In this document: positions 22,146 to 32,136 of the stretch, one piece after another | How positions within the stretch are numbered: the first letter of the stretch is position 1 | How the letters are laid out: each line of letters begins with the position of its first letter | Assembly: GCF_033115175.1 (NCBI RefSeq) | Contig: NC_084834.1 | Coordinates: 7,227,294-7,291,293, forward strand | Direction: 5' to 3' | Length of the DNA: 64,000 nucleotides | Source of the DNA: Lepus europaeus | Taxonomy: Eukaryota; Chordata; Mammalia; Lagomorpha; Leporidae | The notes under the pieces: model-generated | Told to the model about the DNA's origin: nothing | Database searches by the model: none | Seen by the model: only the letters and a program-made list of their open reading frames with translations | Translations under genes and position numbers: made by a program

Positions 22146-23827
22146 GCCTACATAAATTATCAAGTCACTTGATACTGGGTTAGTCAATGAGCACTTGTTT
22201 CCATTCCTATCCTGTGAAAATCAGGCCAGCATAGAAACATAAAAACTGAGCCTCATAAGGAATTCGGAACAAATTATCCATAAATTCTGACAAAATCGTG
22301 AGCTGTTGCTTTGTCCTTTGGTTTCTCTCTTTGTCTACTTTTGTTTCTTTAGCTACTATGCAAGAGAATAGACCAACTTCTTAAATGTGTAACTGGAGTC
22401 TTGCTTAATTGATTTATGGCTGTGTGGATATTTCTACATGATGCCAAATACATGAATGAAAAAATAAACACTAAATTGCCTGGACACTGTAACATACAGT
22501 GCCAGAAATTTCCAATGGGTGAATGATGATGTGTGAAATGTATATGTAAAATACTTTACTGTGCTTAACAAATAGAATCTGTAGTTTTTCTGACACTGTC
22601 AGATGTATTGTTCTCATCTGATTATCACAACAGTCTTCTATTATCATTTTCTTCTTACGGATGAAGCATCTGAGGCTTGGCAATATTAAGCAGCCAACTC
22701 AAGATTACACAGGTAATAAGAAACAGCCAGAATGAAAATAGCAGTTTTCTGAAAAGAAGACAACTCCCTTATCAGAGATAGCAACTGCAATTAAGATATT
22801 GAAACAAGGCATTAAATAGCTCATTTTCAATGAGTAACAAGAAATCAACATAGTTAAAATATATAATATATATAATAGTCGTCACTACAGTCATCCTCAT
22901 CAGGATATTATTTTTATAATTTTGAAATGAGAAAAGGAAGGGAGGAATGAACACTCATACACACACACATACAGAGAGAGAGAGAGAGAGAAACAGAATA
23001 TTTGAAATAACTAGGTAAAATATAGTTAACTACATATTTGAATAGAACCTTAGTTTTTTAGATTGAAAAAAGTGTTTTTCCCAAAAATCCACGTCTAGGC
23101 AGCATGTTCAAAACACAAATGTCAAAAATTGTATTTCTTATTCACACATAAATTATGCACGCCAAGGTTCTTCCATATTATTATTCAGTCCAATGGCAAT
23201 TGCTCCTCTTCCAGGTTGTCAAGTTCATTTATTTTCGGTTATCACAATCTGTTCATATTTTTCCAATTCATTCTTTGATTAAACGAGAAAAGCTATCAAT
23301 TAAATCTTATTTTGGAAATGAGCAGCTAGTCCAAAGAAAGCATCTGTAACGCTTCATAATACTGTTCACAGTGATTTTATGTCCTGCTGTTCACTCAAAG
23401 TGCTAGATCAACCGACTCATCTGAACATAAGACAATGTATCTTTTTTTTTTAACCAATTTTAAAACATGTATTTTCACAACTCAAAATTCTTCTGATTAG
23501 TTCTGGAGAAGAAAATATCACCTTCTGGAGGAAAAGTAGAGTGAAGAGAATCCCAAATGACTATCGCATGAGTCATTCCTTCCAAACTTTCAAATGCCTT
23601 TCCCTGCAGTTTGCTCTTTCTGCTTAACACACATGCGCTTTTCCTTCCTGGTTTCTGTTAGGAATTTCCTCCTGGAAGTGTGCTCTGTAGGCATTTCAGA
23701 AACCAATGCCATGTAAATGGAGCCCTTCTACAGATGTCAATGGAGTGTGTACACATTTAAAAACCCAGATCATAAATTATAATTCCTTGAAGACATCTGA
23801 CACGTTGTATTAAAAATTACCATTTAA
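22146..23827. other. Unassigned AT-rich sequence with one MIR
   Basis: No gene recognised. It holds a MIR at 22600-22735 (listed) and a CA/GA microsatellite at 22959-22991. Confidence 0.5.
22600..22735 (-). mobile_element. MIR SINE fragment, antisense
   Basis: Antisense MIR core: ATTATCACAACAGTCTTCTA, TTACGGATGAAGCATCTGAG, CCAACTCAAGATTACACAG. Confidence 0.6.
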
Positions 23828-23991
23828 GGGGCTGGCACTGTGGTGTAGTGGGTAAAGCCCCCACCTACAGTGCCAGCATCCCATACGAGCATAGGTTCGA
23901 GACCTGGCAGCTCCACTTCTGATCCAGCTCTCTGCCATGGGCTGGGAAAGCAGTGGAAGATGGCCCGAGCCCTTGGGCCCCTGCACCCATG
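23828..23991 (+). mobile_element. CSINE, 3'-truncated
   Basis: Sense head and first half only: GGGGCTGGCACTGTGGTGTA to CTTGGGCCCCTGCACCCATG. The rest of the SINE is missing, which implies a later deletion rather than truncation at insertion. Confidence 0.8.
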
Positions 23992-24016
23992 TCCAAAGCC
24001 ACTTTTACATTTTCAG

Positions 24017-24370
24017 AAACTGTTATGTATGGCCGGCGCCGTGGCTTAACAGGCTAATCCTCCGCCTTGCGGCGCCGGCACACCGGGTTCTAGTCCCGGT
24101 TGGGGCGCTGGATTCTATCCCAGTTGCCCCTCTTCCAGGCCAGCTCTCTGCTATGGCCCAGGAAGGCAGTGGAGGATGGCCCAAGTCCTTGGGCCCTGCA
24201 CCCGCATGGGAGACCAGGAGAAGCACCTGGCTCCTGGCTTTGGATCAGCATGAAGCGCTGGCTGCAGCGGCCATTGGAGGGTGAACCAACAGCAAAAAGG
24301 AAGACTTTTCTCTCTGTCTCTCTCTCTCACTGTCCACTCTTCCTGTCAAAAAAAAAAAAAACTGTTATGT
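24017..24370 (+). mobile_element. CSINE2 with perfect 12-bp TSD
   Basis: Full sense CSINE2 with head GGCCGGCGCCGTGGCTTAAC, B box GGGTTCTAGTCCC, and a pure A-tail. TSD AAACTGTTATGT is at 24017-24028 and 24359-24370. Confidence 0.95.
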
Positions 24371-24394
24371 CAACTACCGCACTTCTGATACCAA

Positions 24395-24905
24395 AATTGT
24401 CACTATGGTTCTACAGAAAAACAGAGTCATGGTGTATATGTGCACACATACAAACACACACACACATTCATAGAGGCTAAAAACTTCCATAGTTCCATGG
24501 TGGCTATGTGAAATCTGAAGATCCAGCAAATGTGGTATCATGGTTAAGTTCAAGAATCCAAAAACATCGGAAGTAGGGAGGTCAACAGAACAGCACGCAG
24601 TCCAATAGCCCCTGAAAGGTCACTGGTGCCAGCCTCACAGTCCAAAAGCAAAAGAGCCCTGAGTCTGACGTCCAAGTGAAGAGTGAGAGAAATCCCACTC
24701 TGGAATAAAGAGGGAGGGGTCTCCCTTCTCCCAAATTCTGTTCTCCACGCTTCCAGTCAACAGGAAGATGCCCACCCTCACGGAAGGCAGGTCTTCCATT
24801 CATGACAACCCCCACACCAATCACCTCGAGAACGTCCACACAGACATCCCTAGAAGTAAGGCTTGACCAGTTCTCTCGGCATCCCTCAAAGCAGTCAGAT
24901 CTGTC
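24395..24905 (-). mobile_element. ERV-L LTR (MLT2-like), antisense
   Basis: Reads as an antisense MLT2 LTR: GGTTCTACAGAAAAACAGAG at the left, a series of AGTCCAAAAGC-type phrases, CAACCCCCACACCAATCACC, and CACACAGACATCCCTAGAAG near the right. No coding region. Confidence 0.55.
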
Positions 24906-25341
24906 CCCCAAAAACCATCACCATTGCCACATCAACTGCCAATAAAACCATTTATTCTTTCATGTATCAGCATGCTCTAACCTACTGAAATATCATTCCT
25001 CTTATGACTTTAAGCAAGTTCTCTTTTGTACCAATTAAAAATGAGAAAAATTTAAAATACTCAATTTACCTAAAGAAGAAAAGACATTTAGATGGGTACA
25101 TTGACTTGCTGTGACAAGACTTGATCTGTATTTTTAAAATACAGCAGAAATTTCTACCAACCAGTTTTCTTCCACTAAAAAGGCAGTCTAGGAACAAGTG
25201 CCCACTATAAGAAGTGAAGAGAAAAGCTTAAGCATCTTTTTTGAGTGACCAGGAATATGATACAGCAAATATTTTAACTTATCCTCTCAAGTCCGTTATT
25301 TCTATCACTAAATCTTTTACATTCAGAGTTGTATTATGATG
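24906..25341. other. Unassigned AT-rich sequence
   Basis: No gene or repeat recognised. Confidence 0.45.
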
Positions 25342-25432
25342 AATTCCAATCATACAGAAACTATAAAATTTTTTATATATCATATTTTATATAATGTGTA
25401 ATATGTAATACATATATAATTATATAGTTTCT

Positions 25433-25590
25433 AAATATATGTCCTTAATGTGTTGTCCGATGTGAAGTAATGCTATAACTAGTACTGAAATAGTATTTTT
25501 ACACTTTGTGTTTCTGTGTGGGTGCAAACTGATGAAATCTTTACTTAGTATATACTGAATCGATCTTCTGTATATAAAGATAATTGAAAC
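25433..25590 (+). mobile_element. L1 3'-UTR fragment, copy A
   Basis: Matches part of the L1 3' UTR at 4689-4835 (GTCCTTAATGTGTTGTCC through CTTCTGTATATAAAGATAAT). It breaks off before the G-rich block and poly(A) signal seen in complete copies. Confidence 0.75.
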
Positions 25591-25654
25591 TGAAAAAGAA
25601 AAACAAAACTTGTTTTAAATTGGACATTGCATAGAAAATTAATCAATTTTTTAA

Positions 25655-25940
25655 AAATATCATGTAGGATCTCTGTCCTTAATGTGCTGTACATTGTGAT
25701 TTAATTCTATAACTAGTTCTCCAACAGTATTTTTCACTTTGTGTTGCTATGTGGGTGCAAATACTAAACTGATCTTCTGTATATAAAGAGAATTGAAAAT
25801 GAATCTTGATGTGAATGGAAGGGGAGAGGGAGCGGGAAAGGGGAGGGTTGCGGGTGGGAGGAAAGTTATGGGGGGGAAGCCATTGTAATCCATAAGCTGT
25901 ACTTTGGAAATTTATATTCATTAAATAAAAGTTTAAAAAT
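25655..25940 (+). mobile_element. L1 3'-UTR fragment, copy B
   Basis: Second partial 3' UTR in the same orientation, from GTAGGATCTCTGTCCTTAA to TTCATTAAATAAAAG. About 29 bases that are present in copy A (GAAATCTTTACTTAG region) are missing here. Confidence 0.8.
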
Positions 25941-26439
25941 ATATATATATCCTATATATATAATTCTATAGTTTCTGTATGATTGAAATTTGTTATATAT
26001 TGACCATATTTTTAAACCTTAATACTTTAGCATATTTTCCTGAGTTTTTAAGCAATTATATATGTCAAAAACAGTTAAAGTCTACAATTTATCTCTACAC
26101 TTATCCATTCCCTTCTTCCCCTCTCTGGATACAACTTCTGCCCTCAATTTGGTATTCACCATTCTTGTATATATTTTAATAATTGTGCTACACATGTATA
26201 TCCACAATATTTTATCATGTTTTAAATTGTATAATGTATATTAAAATTGTACCTATTATCCCTCAATTTGCATTTTTTATTCTTTATATTCTTTATGAGA
26301 ATCATTAATGTAGATGTGTATAAACTATCATTTACTCTAACCACTGAATAGTATCCTAATGTATGAAAATAAAATTTATCAACCTAGTATCCAATTATGA
26401 AGTTTTATATTCTCTAAGTTTTTTTTCTCTTTTACTTTT

Positions 26440-27065
26440 TGATTTTTTATTAGGGTGAACAGATTTCACATAATTCATATGTACAGATTTGGGAACATAG
26501 TGATGCGTCCCACCCCAGCCTCCCTCCTGCCCCTGCTCCCACCCTCCCTCCTCTTTCCTTTCTTACTCCCTCTCTTCATTTTTACAATGGTCTACTTTCA
26601 GTCTACTTTACACTCCTCAGATTAATCCTACACGAAGTGAAGAGGTCGACAAGTAGAAAGAAGAAAAAAACACTGCTCCTCAACAGTAGAGCAAGGGCTG
26701 TAAACAATCATCGAATCTCAGAATGTGAATTTCACTGCTACAATTACATTTCTACTACTCTGTTACGAGAGACCAGGGAAAATATACGGTGTTTTTGTCT
26801 TTTTGGAACTGGCTGATTTCACTAAATATAATGGTTTCCAGTTTACATTCACTTTGTTGCAAAAGGCAGGATTTCATTCTTTTGTATGGCTGAGTAGTAT
26901 TCTACACTATACATGCACAATTTCTTCATCCAGTCTTCAGTTGATGAACATTTGGGTTGATCCCATATCTTAGCTATTGTGAATTGAGCTGCTATAAACA
27001 TGGGAGTACAAATAACTCCTTCATATGCTTATTTAATTTACCCCAAGGAAGTTTTTCTCTTTTAA
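26440..27065 (-). mobile_element. Lagomorph L1 3' end, antisense
   Basis: Antisense 3' UTR (CTCCCTCCTGCCCCTGCTCC, AAACACTGCTCCTCAACAGT) followed by antisense ORF2 end (ATGGCTGAGTAGTATTCTAC, CTTAGCTATTGTGAATTGAG). It is the same subfamily type as 13783-14200 and 58479-60461. Confidence 0.75.
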
Positions 27066-27116
27066 AAACCTTGCTTCCACCATATTTCTAAATATGTATT
27101 CATGGAATTTGCTTCA

Positions 27117-27370
27117 GGGCTGGAGTTGTGGCATAGATGGTAAAACTGCCATCTGGGGTGCTGGCATCCCATATGGACACTGGTTCAAGTCCCAGCTGCT
27201 CCATTTCCAATCCAGCTCGCTGCTAATGTGCCTGGGAAAGCAGCAGAGAATGGCCCAAGTGCTTGGGCCCCTGCACCCACATGAGAGACCTGGAGGTAGC
27301 TCCTGGCTCCTGGCTTCAGTCTGGTCCAGCCCTGGCTCTGCGGCCATTTGGGGAGGGAAACAGAGGATAG

Positions 27371-27428
<58 letters not shown>

Positions 27429-27487
27429 CCTCTCCTCTCTCTCCGTAGCTCTGCCTTTCAAATAAATAAAATAAATCTTTAAAAAAA
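27117..27487 (+). mobile_element. CSINE with expanded (TC)n
   Basis: Sense older CSINE, GGGCTGGAGTTGTGGC to an AAATAAAATAAATC tail. Its CT-rich segment has grown into about 26 TC units at 27373-27424. Confidence 0.9.
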
Positions 27488-27670
27488 CATGTTTCATTGA
27501 AAATTATTGCCATCTATTTCCTTATGCATCTGAATCTATGCAGGGAAATTTCTATGTTGAAAGTTTGAGTATCTTGCAAACATGATCAAATTATTTTCCG
27601 AAATGGTTGTATTAAGCTATGCTCTCCATGAGAATATCTGTCCCCTCAATGTTTAATGTTTCCAGACTTC

Positions 27671-28035
27671 TTAAAAAGTTTTATTTATTTTTATTTATTT
27701 GAAAGGCAGAGAGAGATGCAGAGAGATAGTGGCCATCTATTGGTTCACTCCCCAAATGCCTGTGCTTGGCTTGCGGGTTAAAGCCCCAGCTTGCAACACT
27801 AGCCTCCATATGGGCGCATGTTGGAGTCCCAGCTGCTCCACTTTCAATCCAGCTCCCAGCTAATGTGCCTGGGAAAGCAGAGGAAGATGGCTAAAGTTCT
27901 TGGGCACCTGCACCCACGTGGGAGACCCTGAGAAAGCTTCTGGCTCCTGGCTTCAGCCTGGCCCAGCCCCAGCCATCACAGCCATTTGGCGAATGAACCT
28001 GTGGATGGAAGATCTCTCTGCATCTCCTTCTCTTT
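27671..28035. mobile_element. Two partial CSINEs in opposite orientation
   Basis: 27671-27765 is the tail half of an antisense CSINE. 27766-28035 is a sense CSINE lacking its first bases and its A-tail. The abrupt switch suggests one SINE landing in another followed by loss, or a rearrangement. Confidence 0.75.
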
Positions 28036-28642
28036 AATTGTTTATAGATTCTAGACACCTCTACACTATTCTGTTGGAAATTTTCCTCAAAATGCAACTT
28101 GTCTTTGGTTATAACATCTACTGAAATGTATAAATATATTTTAATGTAAATTATCACTTTAACCTTTTGTATCTTATTTAAGAAAGACTCCTTTATGCCA
28201 AAATCATGATTTTCTCCAATAACTTTACTAAATGTTTTACGGAGTTGCTTTTTCACATTCAAGCTTTTAACCTACCTGAAGTTAATTTATGTATACTGTG
28301 AGACAGGGATTTAATTTCATTGTCCCTATATCATAGCACCACGTGTTGAATAGATCATCTGTCCTCCATGGATCTGTAATAACACCTCTACAGGCTATAA
28401 AGTTCCTTCATGTGAATTGGCCTTATTTTTAACAACCAGTTATATTAGTTTATTTGGTAGTCTGGTATTCAAACTGTGATTCAATTTGCCTTTCTTTTTT
28501 ACAGCTTCATTACAAGTCTTCATAGGTGCTGAGATGAATCCACACCAATTACATTAATAAATTTTTATAGTGATTCTTAACCCTTTCCTGGTACATGAGA
28601 ATTCTGAGTCAGCTTTTTATTTTCTCACATAAAGTCACAAAA

Positions 28643-28938
28643 GCTGGGATGGAATCTGGCCTGCAGTGAGGGCACCAGATAAGCTGCCCTTATCCCACAC
28701 CCAAACACCCCAGTTTGATGCCTTCCTTCACATCCTGGCTCCAGCTTCCTGCTAATGTGGATCCCAGGAGGCAGCACTGATGTCTGAAGGAATTAGGTTC
28801 CTGCCTCCACGGAGCAGACCAGGATGGAGCCCAGCTCTAGCTTCAGCTCAGCCCAGCTCTAGCCGCTGAGGACACTGACAGAGTGAACAAGCTCATAAAA
28901 GTGCTCTCTCTCTCTGACTCTTCAGTGAATAAGCATTT
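28643..28938 (+). mobile_element. CSINE, old and diverged
   Basis: Sense copy with GCTGGGATGGAATCTGG head, CTCCAGCTTCCTGCTAATGT, and a (CT)n segment before AATAAG. Short TCACAAAA copies flank it. Confidence 0.7.
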
Positions 28939-29715
28939 TCCGAAACATCACAAAAATTCTACTGGGATTTTAAGTAGCACTGTATTAAAATTAAGCTTAG
29001 TTAGGAGATAAGTGACGTGGTTGTTCTTTTGAATTTTCCAACTCAAAACTGTACAGTTCCTGTTATTCACGTTTTAATATATCTTCAGAGTTTTATAATT
29101 TTCTCTATGAAAGTCTAAGACCTCATTTGTTTTATTTTACCTAGATACCTGTATTTTCTGTCCTTTAAAAATTACACTTTCAAATATCTTTTATTTTACT
29201 ATTGAATGACATTGTGATTAACTTTCGTGTATTTTCTAATCTCTCTTATGTAGTTTTAATTTTGTATTTTTTATTATCTATGTAGACTATCTTTTTATCT
29301 GTAAATAGCAAAAGTTGCATTTACTTTGTAAAAGATTCCCACACTATTTATTTATTATGCTTGACCTAGCAGGTGGTTAAAACGTCCCCTGCAATTTCAT
29401 TGGAACCAAAGAGCATCCTCCCATGGCTCCTGCCGTGAACTGGAGAACTTCTAACAACAACACTTTCTCTGGATATCTGGTAGACGAGTACGGCATTTAG
29501 TCTGGTATTTGGTAGGAATACAGGTCACTTCTGTCTTTCTCCGCCTACTTTTCTGTGAATTTTCATTTTGAATAGGTCCGAGAAATTTTATCAGATGCCT
29601 CCTCTTCTCTGTGGTAAAGTTACATAGTCTTTCTATGTATCATTTGGGTTAATTATATTGATATATTTTTCTTTCCATCTGTCTGTTTTTTCTTGCTTCC
29701 TGAATTTCTGTTTCT

Positions 29716-29985
29716 TTGAGGCTGAGAGACAGAAAGACAGCCAGGCTGCACAGAGAGCTGGCTCATTCCCCACAAGGTGGTGACTTGTGCAGGCCAAAGT
29801 TAAGATCTGGTTACCCAAACAATGAGTGTAAGGGACCCAACTACCTGAGCCACCCTCTGCCACCTCCCAGGGGGTGCATTAGCAGGGAGCTAGAACTGGG
29901 AGCAGGGCTGGTACTGACTTCCAGCACTCCAACATGGGAGATGAGCGTCTCAATGGGTGGCTTAACTGCTACACCAAATTCCTGT
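29716..29985 (-). mobile_element. CSINE, old, antisense
   Basis: Antisense copy: GAGAGACAGAAAGACAG, GGTGCATTAGCAGGGAGCTA, GGTGGCTTAACTGCTACACC. The poly(T) side is lost. Confidence 0.75.
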
Positions 29986-30951
29986 GAATCCACTTGCCAA
30001 GAATGCTTATCAAAGTATTTTAATATAAATATTCTAAAATAAATTACTTGATTTTAGTTAAAAAATCTGTAATGGAATGATGTGTATATTTTTTTCTGCA
30101 CTTTTAATACAAAATTATATTCCCTCATAGTTTACCTATGATTATCTGTTCTTTGGACATAATATACTAAGATATTTAGGTCTGACTTCTGGTTAAAGAA
30201 GACAATTGGAGATGTTCCCTCTCCAAATAGAGAGATTTGCTGTAGATGCGGCAAAAAACAGTCACAGAACAGTAGGCTGACCAGATTCTACGTCAACTGC
30301 AGAAGAAGTCAGGAGGAAACACTAGTGCCTGGACGGAGGCCTGAACTCTCAGGAAGTGTGGATGACAGGTACATCTGGAGATGGGGAGAAGGCATGACGA
30401 AAGGCAAATGTAAACTCAGAGCGGAAAAAATGGATGTACAATTCTGAAGTGGACTGAAAACGTGACGTTGTGCAATGGCTTCCTTCATACCAGTCGAGAG
30501 GCTGGGGATGTGCTATTAGCAGAGAATAAGACATAAAGCAGGGAGCTGTATGAGAAACGGAGAAATCATGGAAGCCACTGACTTCTGCATAAGTAGGTTG
30601 AAGAATGCTGGCAGCAAGGATCCTACACACCAGGCAGGAGGATGTAAGAGGATTATTCATGGTTTTACCAAAAATAATTTTGAATTTCTGTTTAAAAATC
30701 AGTGATTCTTTTAGTGTGAGTCTGTCCCCAGGTAATAATTGGGGACATCGCTAAAACGTTTCTCCTTGCTTATCTGAAAATAAAATTTAAGAAAGCAAGC
30801 ATATTACACTTTTATTTGCTAAATTAGAGAGTTCTATTTGTTTAGAGAACCTGATGAGCCCAAGGCAAAACAATAAGACAGTAGGTATCCTTCAACCATA
30901 CTCCTTTTAAAGGTACATCCATGTGTAACACATTTCCTAGCAGCTCTTTTT
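29986..30951. other. Unassigned sequence
   Basis: No gene recognised. A 103-codon minus-strand frame at 30349-30660 has no visible family resemblance. Confidence 0.45.
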
Positions 30952-31228
30952 CCTTTTTTTTAAGAAAAAAGAGAAACAGGGAGAGACAGAGTTCCCATCT
31001 ACTGTTTCACTCCCCAAATAACTGAAATGGCCAGCACTGGGCCAGCCCAAAGCCAAGAGCTGGGAACTGAATCCAGGTCTCCCTGGCAGGGACCCAAGTA
31101 GCTTAGCCAACACCAAAGCCTCCCAAGGTGTTGCGTTAGCATGAAGCCAGAATTGGCAGAACTTGAACCCAGGCACTCTGACATAATGCAGGTGTCCCAT
31201 CTTAACTGCTAAGTCAGAAATAAGGCCT
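30952..31228 (-). mobile_element. CSINE, old, antisense
   Basis: T-rich tail side, GAGACAGAGTTCCCATCTAC, GTGTTGCGTTAGCATGAAGC, and the head AAGTCAGAAATAAGGCCTC. Confidence 0.75.
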
Positions 31229-31555
31229 CACATCAGCTTTTCAATGTCTCAACTTGTTTTTCTTTTCAAATTCAATAAATGTGAGATTCCATTACTCAGC
31301 AGTAGAAACTGTTAATTCTTTTATTGATACAACCTATGCGTCACCTTTTGGTGCATTTAAACTACATAGTGCACATCTCTGAGTATCAATGCCTTGTGCT
31401 CTTGTTTCTTCACCATGCACACCCAATGTTTTCTACCATTTTTTCTAGAAAGATAATAAAATAGAAACCAGAATGGAAAAATGTGGAGTAAATTCATGCT
31501 ACTCTGTTGACTTTATTATTATTTTATGCTTTGAAGTTTGCTGTCAGTCCTGCTG
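31229..31555. other. Unassigned sequence
   Basis: No gene or repeat recognised. A similar unassigned piece lies at 31871-32123, between the old L1 fragment and the L1 that follows it. Confidence 0.45.
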
Positions 31556-31870
31556 CTAATTGGCTCTTTTTCTCTTTTTTGCTTTTTTCGAGGTGGAATT
31601 TACATAACATAAAATTAATCATGTTAAAGTAAACAATTCCGTGACATTAAGTGCTTTCAAAATGTTGTGCAATCAATACCTCTAAGTTAGCTTATAATTC
31701 AATACTGCTTAATTAACTAACTAATTAATTGATATTCCCATCAATGTGGATTGCTATTCAATTCTACTTCAGATTGACATTTGAGTTGCACTTGGTTATT
31801 ACTATTGTGAGCAATAATGATGCTTGGAATATTTCTGCACATCACCAAATTGCAGAAATTAGATCATGAA
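31556..31870 (-). mobile_element. Ancient L1 (L1ME-like) 3' UTR, antisense
   Basis: GAGGTGGAATTTACATAACA then TAAAATTAATCATGTTAAAG and ATGTTGTGCAATCAATACC, followed by GGTTATTACTATTGTGAGCA: the standard antisense wording of very old L1 3' UTRs. Confidence 0.65.
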
Positions 31871-32136
31871 AAGCATATTTGTTTATAATAAGACCCCAAC
31901 CAAAAAGGCAGGGGTTCTGACTCCCCCCACCCCAATTCACTAAAACATTCTTTTTCTATCCGAGCTTCTGAGTCAGGAGACTATCTAGGACACCAAAGTG
32001 TCTTTTGTTGGTTTTGCTTAAAATTCTGAGATACACAGTTCTTAAAAGAATTTGCCAAGAAAAGACTGAAACGTTTTCAGCAAGATGCTGGCAATGAGCT
32101 TGGGCATTGTCCAGATATTTATTAGAACACGCTTCA

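Larger units (their letters stand above)
25342..25990. repeat. Palindrome arms interrupted by L1 3' sequence
   Basis: The 29-bp arms at 25342-25370 and 25962-25990 are reverse complements at 27 positions (core CAATCATACAGAAACTATA). Between them lies an AT-rich spacer and L1 3'-UTR sequence. A direct repeat of 20 bp with one mismatch (25413-25432 and 25957-25976) brackets the L1 block as a TSD would. Confidence 0.75.
26090..29690 (-). mobile_element. Long decayed L1, antisense, with several insertions
   Basis: Pieces at 26090-26430, 27540-27660, 28050-28640 and 28960-29690 read like consecutive antisense parts of an old L1 ORF2: CTGAATAGTATCCTAATGTA; TTTCCGAAATGGTTGTATTA; ATAGCACCACGTGTTGAATA; GGGATTTTAAGTAGCACTGT. 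The order is that of an antisense copy. SINEs and a younger L1 end interrupt it. No usable frame remains. Confidence 0.5.

Noticed and set aside
18120-24905. An ERV-L provirus between the sense LTR at 18.1 kb and the antisense LTR at 24.4 kb
   Set aside because: The two LTRs are in opposite orientation and the interval holds SINEs, MIR and unique DNA but no recognisable retroviral internal region.
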